From Aestuariivirga sp. (GTDB lineage Bacteria > Pseudomonadota > Alphaproteobacteria > Rhizobiales > Aestuariivirgaceae), in the NCBI GenBank assembly GCA_020252385.1, contig JADCDC010000357.1, positions 1-20,838 of the forward strand: 20,838 bases of DNA, in the 5' to 3' direction. How positions within the stretch are numbered: the stretch's first letter is position 1; each line of letters opens with the position of its first letter. The notes under the pieces were generated by a model, which did no database searches, was not told the DNA's origin, and was given only the letters and a program-made list of their open reading frames with translations. Both the position numbers and the translations under genes were made by a program. Positions 1 to 7,388 of the stretch are shown in pieces.

Positions 1-358
1 AGGCGCCCCACCTCCAGTTCACGCGGTGACTCCTGGGTGCAAGCGCGCGCGCCCGCTCATATTGCGCCTCCGACTCGACGACGCGGCCCATGAGGAGAAG
101 GCACTGGCCAAGTTCCAGCCGGTAATCGGCATTGGTCTTCTCAGACTCGGCGGCCCGGCGCAGGTGCTCTTCCGCAAGTTCGGGCCGCCCTGATTGCAGC
201 AGGACGCGGCCCATGGCGTCGCCCACCTCGCTGCGCCGCGGATAGGCGGCGAGCAGCAGGCGCGCGGTCGATTCCGCCGCACCGAGATCGCCCTTGGCGA
301 GGAAGCGCTCGAGGAGCTGAAGCTTCTCCTTCAGGTTCGGCTTCGGCTGCGCCGTCAT
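1..358 (-). CDS. TPR-repeat protein, 3' end outside window
   Basis: The reading frame opens at the ATG at 358-356 and is still open at base 1, giving about 119 residues. The sequence is helical with a tetratricopeptide-repeat pattern. Segments such as LLQSGRPELAEEHLRRA and CLLLMGRVVESEAQYERA show the alternating small and aromatic/large residues expected of TPR helices A and B, so a protein-protein interaction role is likely. No signal peptide is visible. Its ATG overlaps the TGA of the upstream quinone oxidoreductase gene in an ATGA arrangement, so the two are probably translationally coupled. The C-terminal part, and therefore any catalytic domain fused to the repeats, is not in the window. 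Many TPR-sulfotransferase proteins begin this way, but nothing here proves that. Confidence 0.75.
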   Translation of the reverse strand, partial: MTAQPKPNLKEKLQLLERFLAKGDLGAAESTARLLLAAYPRRSEVGDAMGRVLLQSGRPELAEEHLRRAAESEKTNADYRLELGQCLLLMGRVVESEAQYERARALAPRSHRVNWRWGA

Positions 359-1326
359 GGTATGAGGACGGTCGTTCCCGTGGTCTTGCGGCTCTCGAGG
401 TCGAGGTGGGCCTGCACCACCTCGGCCAGGGGATAGCGCTGGTTCACCGGGATTTTCACCTTGCCGCTCTCGACCATCGCCATCAGATCCTCCGCCGTCT
501 CCTTCAGGTCCGCATCTGTAGCCGTATAGGTCATGAGCGTCGGCCGCGTGACATAGAGCGAGCCGCGCGACGCGAGGAGGCCCAGGTCGAAGGCCTTCAC
601 CGGACCCGAGGCATTGCCGAAGACGACGAGCAGGCCGCGCGGCTTGAGGCAGTCGAGCGACGTCATGAACGTCGATTGCCCCACCCCGTCATAGACCACG
701 GGCACACCCTTGCCGCCGGTGATCTCCTTCACACGCGCAACCGTGTCCTCCGTGGTGGAATTGATCACGTGGTCGCAGCCATGCTCCCGCGCGATCTGCA
801 CCTTCGCATCCGATCCCACCGTGCCGATAACCGTGACGCCCAGCGCCTTCGCCCACTGGCTGAGGATCAGGCCGACGCCGCCCGCCGCCGCATGGAGCAG
901 GATGGTCTCTCCCGGCTGCACCTTGTAGGTGGCGCGCAGCAGGTAGCGCACGGTCATGCCTTTCAGCATCATGCCGGCGGCCGTCTCGTCCGAGATGCCG
1001 GCGGGAAGCCTGGTGATGCGATTGGCCGGGAGGTTGCGCACCTCGGCATAGGCGCCGAGTGCCCCCACGCCATAGGCGATGCGGTCTCCGGCCTTGAGGC
1101 TCGTCACCCCCTCGCCCACCTCCTCCACGACGCCCGCCGCCTCGAGGCCGAGCCCCGAAGGCAGCGGCACCGGATAGAGCCCGGAACGATGGTAGGTGTC
1201 GATGTAGTTGAGGCCGATCGCGGTCTGCCGCACCCTGACCTGGCCGGGACCCGGACGCTCGACATCGACGTCGGCGAGCTTCATCACCTCGGGCCCGCCC
1301 GTTTCGCTGAACCGGATCGCTTTCAT
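355..1326 (-). CDS. Quinone oxidoreductase (zinc-independent MDR family)
   Basis: A 323-residue medium-chain dehydrogenase/reductase of the QorA (NADPH:quinone reductase) type, close to the roughly 325 residues usual for the family. It starts MKAIRFSETGGPEVM, has a GroES-like N-terminal half with the signature IGLNYIDTYHRSGLYP, then the cofactor-binding loop AAAGGVGLILSQWAKALG. The Cys/His cluster of zinc-dependent alcohol dehydrogenases is absent, as expected for quinone reductases that use NADPH for one-electron reduction of quinones. The ATG at 1326 is preceded by a strong AGGAGG at good spacing, which fixes the start even though the frame stays open far upstream. It is divergent from the aminotransferase gene at 1399 and overlaps the TPR gene by 4 bp. 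Family assignment is firm; the physiological electron acceptor is unknown. Confidence 0.93.
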   Translation of the reverse strand: MKAIRFSETGGPEVMKLADVDVERPGPGQVRVRQTAIGLNYIDTYHRSGLYPVPLPSGLGLEAAGVVEEVGEGVTSLKAGDRIAYGVGALGAYAEVRNLPANRITRLPAGISDETAAGMMLKGMTVRYLLRATYKVQPGETILLHAAAGGVGLILSQWAKALGVTVIGTVGSDAKVQIAREHGCDHVINSTTEDTVARVKEITGGKGVPVVYDGVGQSTFMTSLDCLKPRGLLVVFGNASGPVKAFDLGLLASRGSLYVTRPTLMTYTATDADLKETAEDLMAMVESGKVKIPVNQRYPLAEVVQAHLDLESRKTTGTTVLIP

Positions 1327-1398
1327 GCTTGCACCTCCTGGCGGCGACCGGCATCTTCCGGCGTATCCCGCGTCATTTCGAGTTGTTGGTGCCCCATC

Positions 1399-2568
1399 AT
1401 GACATACGCCGTCAATCCCGCCATCCACAGGATCGAGGCACCTCCCATCATGGAAGCGCAGGGCTGGCTCCGGCACGGCCTTCGCAACCGCAAGACCCTG
1501 ATGCTGTCGCAGGCGGTGCCCAGCTGGCGCGCGGCGGAGGACCTCAACGCGGAAGTGGCGCGGCTGGCGCATGAGCCGGGCATCGATCTCTACACCGACA
1601 TCTTCGGGCTCCCGGCGCTCCGCGAGGCGATCGCCCGCCATTTCTCCGAGGACTATGCCGGCACGGTCGCGGCGGAGAATGTCTGCGTCACGCAGGGGTG
1701 CAACCAGGCCTTTTCCGCCGCCATGATGGCGATTGCCACAGCGGGCGACAATGTGATCGTGCCCGTGCCCTATTTCTTCAATCACACCATGTGGCTCGGC
1801 ATGCTGGGGATCGAGGCGCGCTTCATTCCGGCCGTGGCGGAGGGCCTCAGCCATCCCCGCCCCGAGGACGCGGCGAAGCTCATCGACGAGCGCACGCGCG
1901 CCATCGTGCTCTGCTCGCCCAACAACCCGACGGGCGCCATCTATCCGCCGGACGTGATCGCCTCCTTCTTCGCGCTCGCGCGCTCGCGCGGCATCGCGCT
2001 GGTGATGGACGAGACCTACAAGGATTTCCGCGAGGGCGAAGCACCAGCGCATCCTCTCTTCGCGGAGCCGGGCTGGGAGGAGTCCTTCATCCATCTCTAC
2101 AGCTTCTCGAAGGCCTATGCGATGACGGGCTACCGGATCGGCGCGATCACCGCATCCCCGCGCGTGCTGGGCGAGGTGGAGAAGATCCTCGACTGCCTTG
2201 CGATCTGCCCCGCGCACATCTCGCAGCGCGCCGCCCTCTTCGCGCTCACCGCGCTCGAGGGCTGGAAGAAGGGCAAGATCGCCATGATGAACGGCAGGCT
2301 CGAAGCGCTGAGGCAGGCTTTCGGCCGAGCCGGACTGCGCTACGAGCTTGTCAGTTCGGGCGCGCTCTTCGCCTATGTCAGACATCCCTTCACGGATGAA
2401 ACGGCAAAGCAGGTGGCGATCCGGCTGGCGGGCGAGCATGACCTGCTGTGCCTGCCCGGTTCGATGTTCGGGCCGGGGCAGGAGCGCTACCTGCGCATCG
2501 CCTTCGCCAATGCCGAGGCCTCCGACATGGAAACCCTGGTGGACAGGCTGCTGGAAAGCCAGGGCTGA
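1399..2568 (+). CDS. PLP-dependent aminotransferase, class I/II
   Basis: A 389-residue fold-type I aminotransferase. Visible elements: the substrate-side YTDIFGLPALREAIA near residue 65, a PYFFNHTMW segment near 124-132 in the position of the PLP-ring-stacking aromatic, NNPTG at 175-179, DETY at 204-207, and the Schiff-base lysine K238 in SFSKAYAMTGYRIG with R246 for the cofactor phosphate. A C-terminal ERYLRIAFAN supplies the arginine that usually binds the substrate alpha-carboxylate. These define a class I/II transaminase, but substrate choice (aspartate, aromatic, methionine or other) cannot be read from the motifs. The start chosen is MTYAVNP; the frame is open upstream for about 1 kb only because that region is antisense to the quinone oxidoreductase. 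No strong Shine-Dalgarno is visible. It converges with the Crp-type regulator, with 2 bp between stops. Confidence 0.92.
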   Translation: MTYAVNPAIHRIEAPPIMEAQGWLRHGLRNRKTLMLSQAVPSWRAAEDLNAEVARLAHEPGIDLYTDIFGLPALREAIARHFSEDYAGTVAAENVCVTQGCNQAFSAAMMAIATAGDNVIVPVPYFFNHTMWLGMLGIEARFIPAVAEGLSHPRPEDAAKLIDERTRAIVLCSPNNPTGAIYPPDVIASFFALARSRGIALVMDETYKDFREGEAPAHPLFAEPGWEESFIHLYSFSKAYAMTGYRIGAITASPRVLGEVEKILDCLAICPAHISQRAALFALTALEGWKKGKIAMMNGRLEALRQAFGRAGLRYELVSSGALFAYVRHPFTDETAKQVAIRLAGEHDLLCLPGSMFGPGQERYLRIAFANAEASDMETLVDRLLESQG

Positions 2569-2570
2569 GA

Positions 2571-3263
2571 TCAGATCTCGGCGAGGTCCAGCAGTTCCTC
2601 CATGCGGGCGACCACGTAGTAGTTGCCCTCGCGGCCCAGCACGCCGTCACGCAGGAGGTCGTTGATCGCGCGGCTGGCATTCTCACGGGCTACGCCCGCC
2701 ATGCCCGCGATGTCGGTCTGGGTGATCTTGTTGGCGATCAGGATCTTTCCGCCGGGGCGCTCCTCCCCCAGCCCCTGCGCCAGCGAGGCGAAGGCGCGCG
2801 CCACCCGCCCAACCACCGGAACCGTGCCCTGCGCCACCATGGACTGGTTGGTCTCCCGCAATCGCCGCGCCAGGATCTTCAGCGCCTCGCGGTAGACCAG
2901 CGGATTGGCATCGGCAACGCGGAAGAAGGAGCCTTTCGAGAGGTGCAGCAATCGGCAGGGCTTCAGCGCGGTGATCGCCGCCGAGCGCGGCCGGTCGTCG
3001 AACAGCGAGAGTTCGCCGATCAACGCGCCCGGACCCATGACGGCCAACAGGCGCTCCTGCCCATCCTTGGAGACGACGGAGGCCTTGACCACGCCGTCGC
3101 GCAGGAAATAGCAGCCGTCGCCCGGATCATCGGCATGGAACAGGACCTGGCGGGCCTTGAGATCGATTGTGTTGGCGGCGGAGAGGAGCGAGCGCCGGAC
3201 GCTCCATGGCATCATCGGAGCGCGTCGCCTGGCGGGCCTGGTCTCGGGGGAATTACGCGACAC
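2571..3263 (-). CDS. Crp/Fnr-family transcriptional regulator
   Basis: A 230-residue protein with an N-terminal cyclic-nucleotide-binding jelly roll (about residues 25-140) containing the phosphate-cassette-like IGELSLFDDRPRSAAIT. A long dimerisation helix and a C-terminal winged helix follow, with the recognition region TDIAGMAGVARENASRAINDL. There is no N-terminal cysteine cluster, so it is not an oxygen-sensing FNR; the GEL...RSA cassette is compatible with binding a cyclic nucleotide. The start is a GTG at 3263, supported by GGAGGG nine bases upstream on the minus strand; an internal MMPW at about residue 17 is an alternative. Its target genes cannot be inferred: the flanking aminotransferase is convergent and the DUF2279 gene lies upstream on the same strand, 42 bp away. 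Confidence 0.92.
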   Translation of the reverse strand: MSRNSPETRPARRRAPMMPWSVRRSLLSAANTIDLKARQVLFHADDPGDGCYFLRDGVVKASVVSKDGQERLLAVMGPGALIGELSLFDDRPRSAAITALKPCRLLHLSKGSFFRVADANPLVYREALKILARRLRETNQSMVAQGTVPVVGRVARAFASLAQGLGEERPGGKILIANKITQTDIAGMAGVARENASRAINDLLRDGVLGREGNYYVVARMEELLDLAEI

Positions 3264-3305
3264 GGATACTGACCCTCCGTCTGTCCGAGCGATACGTTTC
3301 GGATC

Positions 3306-4451
3306 TCAGTCGTGGTAAGCGGTCGCAACGTATGTGTAGGGCGGCTGCCAGTACTCGAACAGCGTGCTCGCCGCATGGCCGGGCAGCGTGTTCGCGACCT
3401 CAGGCGCCATGCCCAGCAGTTCATTCAGGTTGAGACCGATTGCGACATAGGGCTTGCGCTCCGGATCCACGCCCGCATCGCGGGTCTGGTCGGTATAGCC
3501 CTCGGTGAAATAGCCCGCCTGCAGCTCGACATAGCGCAGGGGCGAATCCTCCAGTTCCTCGAAGCCGGAGAGCTTGAGGGCCAGGAGATAGCGCTGACCG
3601 TCATAGTCGGTCGCAGGGCTCCATTCATGGTAATCGGAGGCACCCCAGTATTCGAGGCGGAAGTCCAGCTTGTCGCGCAGGCCCGGAACGGTGTCGCGCA
3701 GGAACGAGAACGACGCGCCGATGCCGTTGGCGATCATGTCCTCGTATGAAAATCCATGCTGTCCTGCGAAACCATCGAAGAACTCGATGTAGGTCTGGAA
3801 ACCCATGCCTAGGAGCGCGCCGGTGATCGCCGCATTCGTCGGATCATCCACGGTGTGTGCGATGCGCTGCGAGAAGTACTGAGAGATGACATAGCCGGTA
3901 TAGGCATGACCGAGCTTGTCCATGCCGCCATACTTGGTGTCCGTACCGAACCAGCCCTCGTTTTCGATATGATAGCCGGAGGTGCCCCAGTCCCAGTTGT
4001 TGATGCCGAACAGGGTGACACCGCCATAGAGTGCCAGAATGTCCCACTGCACGGATCTTGCCTGATGCCAGAACACATCAAAACTGTAGTCGCCGTAAGC
4101 CGAAACGTCGATGCGCTGCAGATTGTAATCGAGCTTGTTGACGAAGTTCTCGACGGGACGGTCGGTTGGTACGGGGCGAACCGGTCCGTCCGGCACGGTA
4201 TAGGACGCGGGCAAGACCGTGAACTTGTCCCTCTTGGCAATGGCATTGATCTCGGTGGCGGTCAGCAGCGCGTCGTCAGAGATTTTCGTGATGGGCGGAA
4301 GATCGACGAGCTGCCCGACGGTCGAGACCGGCGCATAGTGCATGACGGCCGGGGTCTTGGCGATCGCCACCTCCCCTGCTTCCACGGAGCCGCTTAGCGC
4401 CACCGCGAGCACGTATCCGGATGCTATTGCCGCCCGCCTTTTCATGACCAT
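3306..4451 (-). CDS. Exported DUF2279 (YfiM-related) protein
   Basis: A protein of about 380 residues with a signal peptide (MVMKRRAAIASGYVLAVALSGSVEAGE). The middle, residues about 170-250, carries the DUF2279 signature: GMDKLGHAYTGY, then GALLGMGFQTYIEFFDG and GFSYEDMIANGIGAS. This matches the family of predicted periplasmic/outer-membrane proteins of unknown function that includes YfiM. It is much larger than YfiM (about 100 residues), having an N-terminal extension of about 140 residues after the signal sequence and a C-terminal region of about 130 residues. The latter is rich in alternating aromatic/hydrophobic strands and could be beta-barrel-like (my inference). The start is ambiguous between ATGs at 4451 and 4445 (MVMK or MK), with no clear ribosome-binding site. 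G+C is visibly lower than in neighbouring genes. Confidence 0.78.
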   Translation of the reverse strand: MVMKRRAAIASGYVLAVALSGSVEAGEVAIAKTPAVMHYAPVSTVGQLVDLPPITKISDDALLTATEINAIAKRDKFTVLPASYTVPDGPVRPVPTDRPVENFVNKLDYNLQRIDVSAYGDYSFDVFWHQARSVQWDILALYGGVTLFGINNWDWGTSGYHIENEGWFGTDTKYGGMDKLGHAYTGYVISQYFSQRIAHTVDDPTNAAITGALLGMGFQTYIEFFDGFAGQHGFSYEDMIANGIGASFSFLRDTVPGLRDKLDFRLEYWGASDYHEWSPATDYDGQRYLLALKLSGFEELEDSPLRYVELQAGYFTEGYTDQTRDAGVDPERKPYVAIGLNLNELLGMAPEVANTLPGHAASTLFEYWQPPYTYVATAYHD

Positions 4452-4627
4452 AACAGTTACTAGAAACTCAATGCCTGTCCAAGACTCTTTCGCGGCAGCC
4501 GGCGGCGTCATCTCCAGGGCATTTGCGGGACACTCGGCCAGCGCCCTCGCCCAAGCCAACGCTCCTAGGATACAAGAACGGCATACAACTCAAAGGATTA
4601 CCGGCGCGGTTCGGTACATGATGCGCA

Positions 4628-4656
4628 GAGGCATGCACGTCTTGCTTGCGTGCCTC
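4628..4656. repeat. Imperfect hairpin, 9-bp stem
   Basis: GAGGCATGC at 4628-4636 pairs with GCGTGCCTC at 4648-4656 (one G-T pair), leaving an 11-base loop. There is no following T tract, so it is not a typical intrinsic terminator. Confidence 0.55.
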
Positions 4657-4668
4657 TCCGCTTCGGTT

Positions 4669-4682
4669 CTCCGACGTCGGAG
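4669..4682. repeat. Perfect 14-bp palindrome
   Basis: CTCCGACGTCGGAG is its own reverse complement. It lies 79 bp before the PilZ-like ATG and about 220 bp before the DUF2279 start, a position where a dimeric regulator could bind. No regulator is assigned. Confidence 0.5.
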
Positions 4683-4760
4683 CGAGATTCTTGCACGGGG
4701 TTAATGCAGCGGTACAGCAGTGTTCCAGCCCTGGAGAGTTAGTCGTCTGCGGATTGCAAA

Positions 4761-5210
4761 ATGGAAGGGAAGACGGATAGCCGTTCTCCTCAAGCTTGGC
4801 ACAACGTTACCCGCCTAGGGTCCTCCCCGGCAGGAATCGCGGGGCCTTACATGATTTTTGACCGGGGGGAGGATGGACAAGCGCGCGCCGTCCGGCCGTT
4901 TGACCTTCGCCGGCTCGACAGGCGCAGCTGCGACCTTGCGGCGGTGCTCGTCACAAGCCATGGCGAAACCGGCATCCGCATCATCAACATCTCGGCAGGC
5001 GGCATCGGCTTCACGGCCGACCCGCTGCTCGGACTGAAACCCTGCGAGCCGATCATGGTGCGCCAAGAGGTGCTGGGCGAGGTTCGCCTCATCCTGCGCT
5101 GGGGCATTCCGCCGCGTTATGGCGCCGCCTTCGAGCCGCCGAACACGACGCCACCCGGCGCGCGCATCCTTTTCGACGCCCTCGGCGCCGCCGAGAAGCA
5201 GGCGCCCTGA
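4761..5210 (+). CDS. PilZ-domain-like protein
   Basis: A 149-residue soluble protein. Residues about 48-130 fit a PilZ domain: an arginine-rich RRLDRR stretch in the place of the RxxxR c-di-GMP-binding motif, then INISAGGIGF, matching the (D/N)xSxxG motif, followed by short beta strands. Both halves of the ligand motif are present, so binding of c-di-GMP is plausible but not shown. The first 30 residues (MEGKTDSRSPQAW...) look like an unstructured tail and have a poor ribosome-binding site. A second ATG at 4851 (MIFDRGEDG) is an alternative start. It lies 53 bp upstream of a chemoreceptor gene on the same strand, so co-transcription and a link between second-messenger level and motility or chemotaxis are reasonable inferences. 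Confidence 0.75.
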   Translation: MEGKTDSRSPQAWHNVTRLGSSPAGIAGPYMIFDRGEDGQARAVRPFDLRRLDRRSCDLAAVLVTSHGETGIRIINISAGGIGFTADPLLGLKPCEPIMVRQEVLGEVRLILRWGIPPRYGAAFEPPNTTPPGARILFDALGAAEKQAP

Positions 5211-5263
5211 GCCACGCCATCACCCTCACCACGCAACCCACGGGAACGACACGGCAGGACAAC

Positions 5264-7141
5264 ATGAAGAACAGCCTATTCACCATTCAACGGCTGATGA
5301 TCGCCTTTGGCATGGTCATCGTCGGTTTCCTCATCTTCCTCGGCCTTCAGACGCACAGGTCGATCAACGACATCAAGATCGGCAGCGACAACTACACCCG
5401 GATCGCCGAGGGCAAGGACCTGATTGCCGACATCCTGCCACCGCCGCTCTATCCGGCGGAGCCTTTCGCCTACATGCAAATTCTCGAGGCGAGGCCGGAA
5501 CTCAAGGAGCAGCTGAGGGCCCGGATCGACATGATCGAGGCCGACTACCGTCGGAGGATTGACCACTGGAAGGAAAACATCGCCGCCATCGACATCATGA
5601 GCGAGAAGGACTCACAGGCCTTCCTGGCCGAGGTCGAGCGCTACAACAGCCGGTTCTGGTCCGACTTCCGCAACGCCGTCCTCCCGGCGATCGAGCGCGG
5701 CGATGACGCCGCCGTCGACGTCATCGCCGCACGAATGAGCGAGGACTTCATCGACTTCGGCGCCTACATGTCTGAACAGGCTGCCCGGATCGGAGAGAGG
5801 GCCACCGCCATCCAGGAGCAGAGCATCGTACAGGCAAGCAGCTATCTCTTCCGCGTCACCGCCTTCAATACCGCGATCGCAATCATCGTCACGCTCCTGC
5901 TCTTTGCCGCGCACCACTTCGTGGTACGGGCGATCACCAGCATGTCAGGCGTCATGGCGCGCTTCGCCGCTGGCCGGCTCGAGGAGGAGGTGCCCTACAA
6001 CACGCGCGGCGATGAAGTGGGCGAGATGGCGCGCGCGCTGGCCGTGTTCAAGGACCAGGCGCTGCAGGTCCGCCGCAACGAAGACAATGCGAGGGAGATC
6101 ATCACGGTCCTCGGAGAGGGTCTGGAAAACCTCGCCCAGGGCAACCTGACCCACCGTATCGAGCAGCCCTTCCCCGATGCGCTGGACCGGCTGCGCCTTC
6201 ACTTCAACACCGCGGCCGACAGCCTGACGGAGACGATCAACACCGTGAAGCGCGGCTCCTTCGGCATCAAGTCGGGCACGGAGGAGATCGCCCAGGCCTC
6301 CGACAATCTCTCGCGACGCACCGAGAACCAGGCGGCAAACCTCGAGCAGACGGCGGCCGCCGTGGCGGAGATCACCTCGACCGTCAAGAAGACGGCGGAA
6401 GGCGCCCAGCACGCGCGCAACATGGTGACCGCCGCCAAGGAGGACGCCGACAAGTCGGGCGTCGTGGTGAAGCGCGCCGTGGAGGCCATGCAGGGCATCG
6501 AGAAGTCGTCCCAGGAGATCAGCCAGATCATCGGCGTCATCGACGAGATCGCCTTCCAGACCAATCTTCTGGCGCTCAACGCAGGCGTGGAGGCCGCGCG
6601 CGCCGGCGACGCGGGCCGGGGCTTCGCCGTCGTCGCATCCGAGGTCAGGGCACTTGCCCAGCGCTCGGCCGAGGCGGCGAAGGAGATCAAGGGCATCCTC
6701 TCCACCTCGCGCCACCAGGTGCAGGAGGGCGTGCAATTGGTCGCTGAAACCGGCACCTCGCTCCGCCAGATCATCGAGCGGGTGAACGAGATCAATGGCA
6801 TCGTGAACGAGATCGCACGCAGCGCTGAGCAGCAGGCGACCGGCCTTCAGGAGGTCAATACCGCCGTCGACCATATGGACCATGTGACACAGCAGAACGC
6901 CGCCATGGTGGAGGAGGCCACCGCCGCCACCGGCACCCTGACGCAGCAATCGGCCGAACTGGCGCAGATCGTCTCGCGCTTCACGACGGCCGCCGGCACC
7001 ATTATCGCCAGGGCCGAGCAGGCACGCGAGGCGCACCGGCCGGTGCCGAGGGCCCCTGCCCGCAAGAAGCTCGCTGCCGCGGGGGCCAGCAATTCCCAGC
7101 CCCACGCGGCCGCCGACGATGGCCGCTGGGAGGAGTTCTAG
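5264..7141 (+). CDS. Methyl-accepting chemotaxis protein (double HAMP, WEEF tail)
   Basis: A 625-residue transmembrane chemoreceptor. TM1 lies at about residues 12-29. A periplasmic, predominantly helical sensor region of about 165 residues follows (31-195), then TM2 at about 200-218, a first HAMP (about 219-272), and a second HAMP-like segment (about 280-330, starting LGEGLENLAQGNLTHRI). The signaling coiled coil has the conserved hairpin EIAFQTNLLALNAGVEAARAG near 428-448, the contact site for CheA and CheW. The last five residues are RWEEF, matching the xWxxF tether that docks CheR/CheB in E. coli Tar/Tsr (NWETF). The sensor domain contains DILPPPLYPAEP near residues 56-67; its ligand is unknown. 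The start MKNSLFTIQR has a weak AGGA just upstream. No che genes are in the window, so this is an orphan receptor of a distant array. Confidence 0.95.
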   Translation: MKNSLFTIQRLMIAFGMVIVGFLIFLGLQTHRSINDIKIGSDNYTRIAEGKDLIADILPPPLYPAEPFAYMQILEARPELKEQLRARIDMIEADYRRRIDHWKENIAAIDIMSEKDSQAFLAEVERYNSRFWSDFRNAVLPAIERGDDAAVDVIAARMSEDFIDFGAYMSEQAARIGERATAIQEQSIVQASSYLFRVTAFNTAIAIIVTLLLFAAHHFVVRAITSMSGVMARFAAGRLEEEVPYNTRGDEVGEMARALAVFKDQALQVRRNEDNAREIITVLGEGLENLAQGNLTHRIEQPFPDALDRLRLHFNTAADSLTETINTVKRGSFGIKSGTEEIAQASDNLSRRTENQAANLEQTAAAVAEITSTVKKTAEGAQHARNMVTAAKEDADKSGVVVKRAVEAMQGIEKSSQEISQIIGVIDEIAFQTNLLALNAGVEAARAGDAGRGFAVVASEVRALAQRSAEAAKEIKGILSTSRHQVQEGVQLVAETGTSLRQIIERVNEINGIVNEIARSAEQQATGLQEVNTAVDHMDHVTQQNAAMVEEATAATGTLTQQSAELAQIVSRFTTAAGTIIARAEQAREAHRPVPRAPARKKLAAAGASNSQPHAAADDGRWEEF

Positions 7142-7207
7142 CCCTTGTTTTTGCGCACCCGCTTGTGACGGCACAGCCGTACAATCATCTGAACGCGGAT
7201 GATGTCT

Positions 7208-7307
7208 CCCTCCCCCTTGTGGGGAGGGATGCCGGAGCATCTCGCTAAGCCAGGACCTGAAGCATCGCCCGACCCCCACCCCTGCCCCTCCCCACAAGGG
7301 GTAGGGG
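7208..7307. repeat. Compound palindromic intergenic repeat
   Basis: Two copies of a 16-bp motif face each other: CCCCTTGTGGGGAGGG at 7213-7228 and its exact reverse complement at 7286-7301. The left unit is itself a hairpin (CCCTCCCC at 7208-7215 pairs with GGGGAGGG at 7221-7228). The right unit also folds on itself (7285-7307). A small hairpin GATGC/GCATC (7228-7241) sits inside. This resembles the dispersed palindromic repeats of rhizobial-type genomes. It lies between the chemoreceptor stop and the oxidoreductase start and may also act as a transcript-end structure. Confidence 0.75.
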
Positions 7308-7388
7308 TTCCTTGCGGTGCTGCGGCGTTGACAGACGTGGGATACGCCAGCAACATCCCTCCAAATCAAAACATGACGGGGGACGGCA

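Larger units (their letters stand above)
4452..4760. other. Gene-free region with hairpins
   Basis: About 310 bp between the DUF2279 start and the PilZ-like gene. Frames run through it but have no homology I recognise, poor codon use and no ribosome-binding site. It holds an imperfect hairpin at 4628-4656 and a perfect palindrome at 4669-4682. Promoters for the two divergent genes must lie here, but I cannot point to convincing -35/-10 boxes. Confidence 0.5.

Noticed and set aside
1327..2439. Minus-strand frame open upstream of the quinone oxidoreductase start, antisense to the aminotransferase
   Set aside because: The translation has no recognisable domain and is arginine/histidine-rich, typical of the antisense of high-G+C genes; the strong ribosome-binding site at 1326 marks the real start.
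4342..4704. 120-codon plus-strand frame across the DUF2279 start and the gene-free gap
   Set aside because: Low-complexity translation with no homology, overlapping the DUF2279 signal peptide on the other strand and lacking a ribosome-binding site.
7168..7180. ACGGC-ACA-GCCGT hairpin after the chemoreceptor stop as a terminator
   Set aside because: The stem is only 5 bp and no T tract follows.
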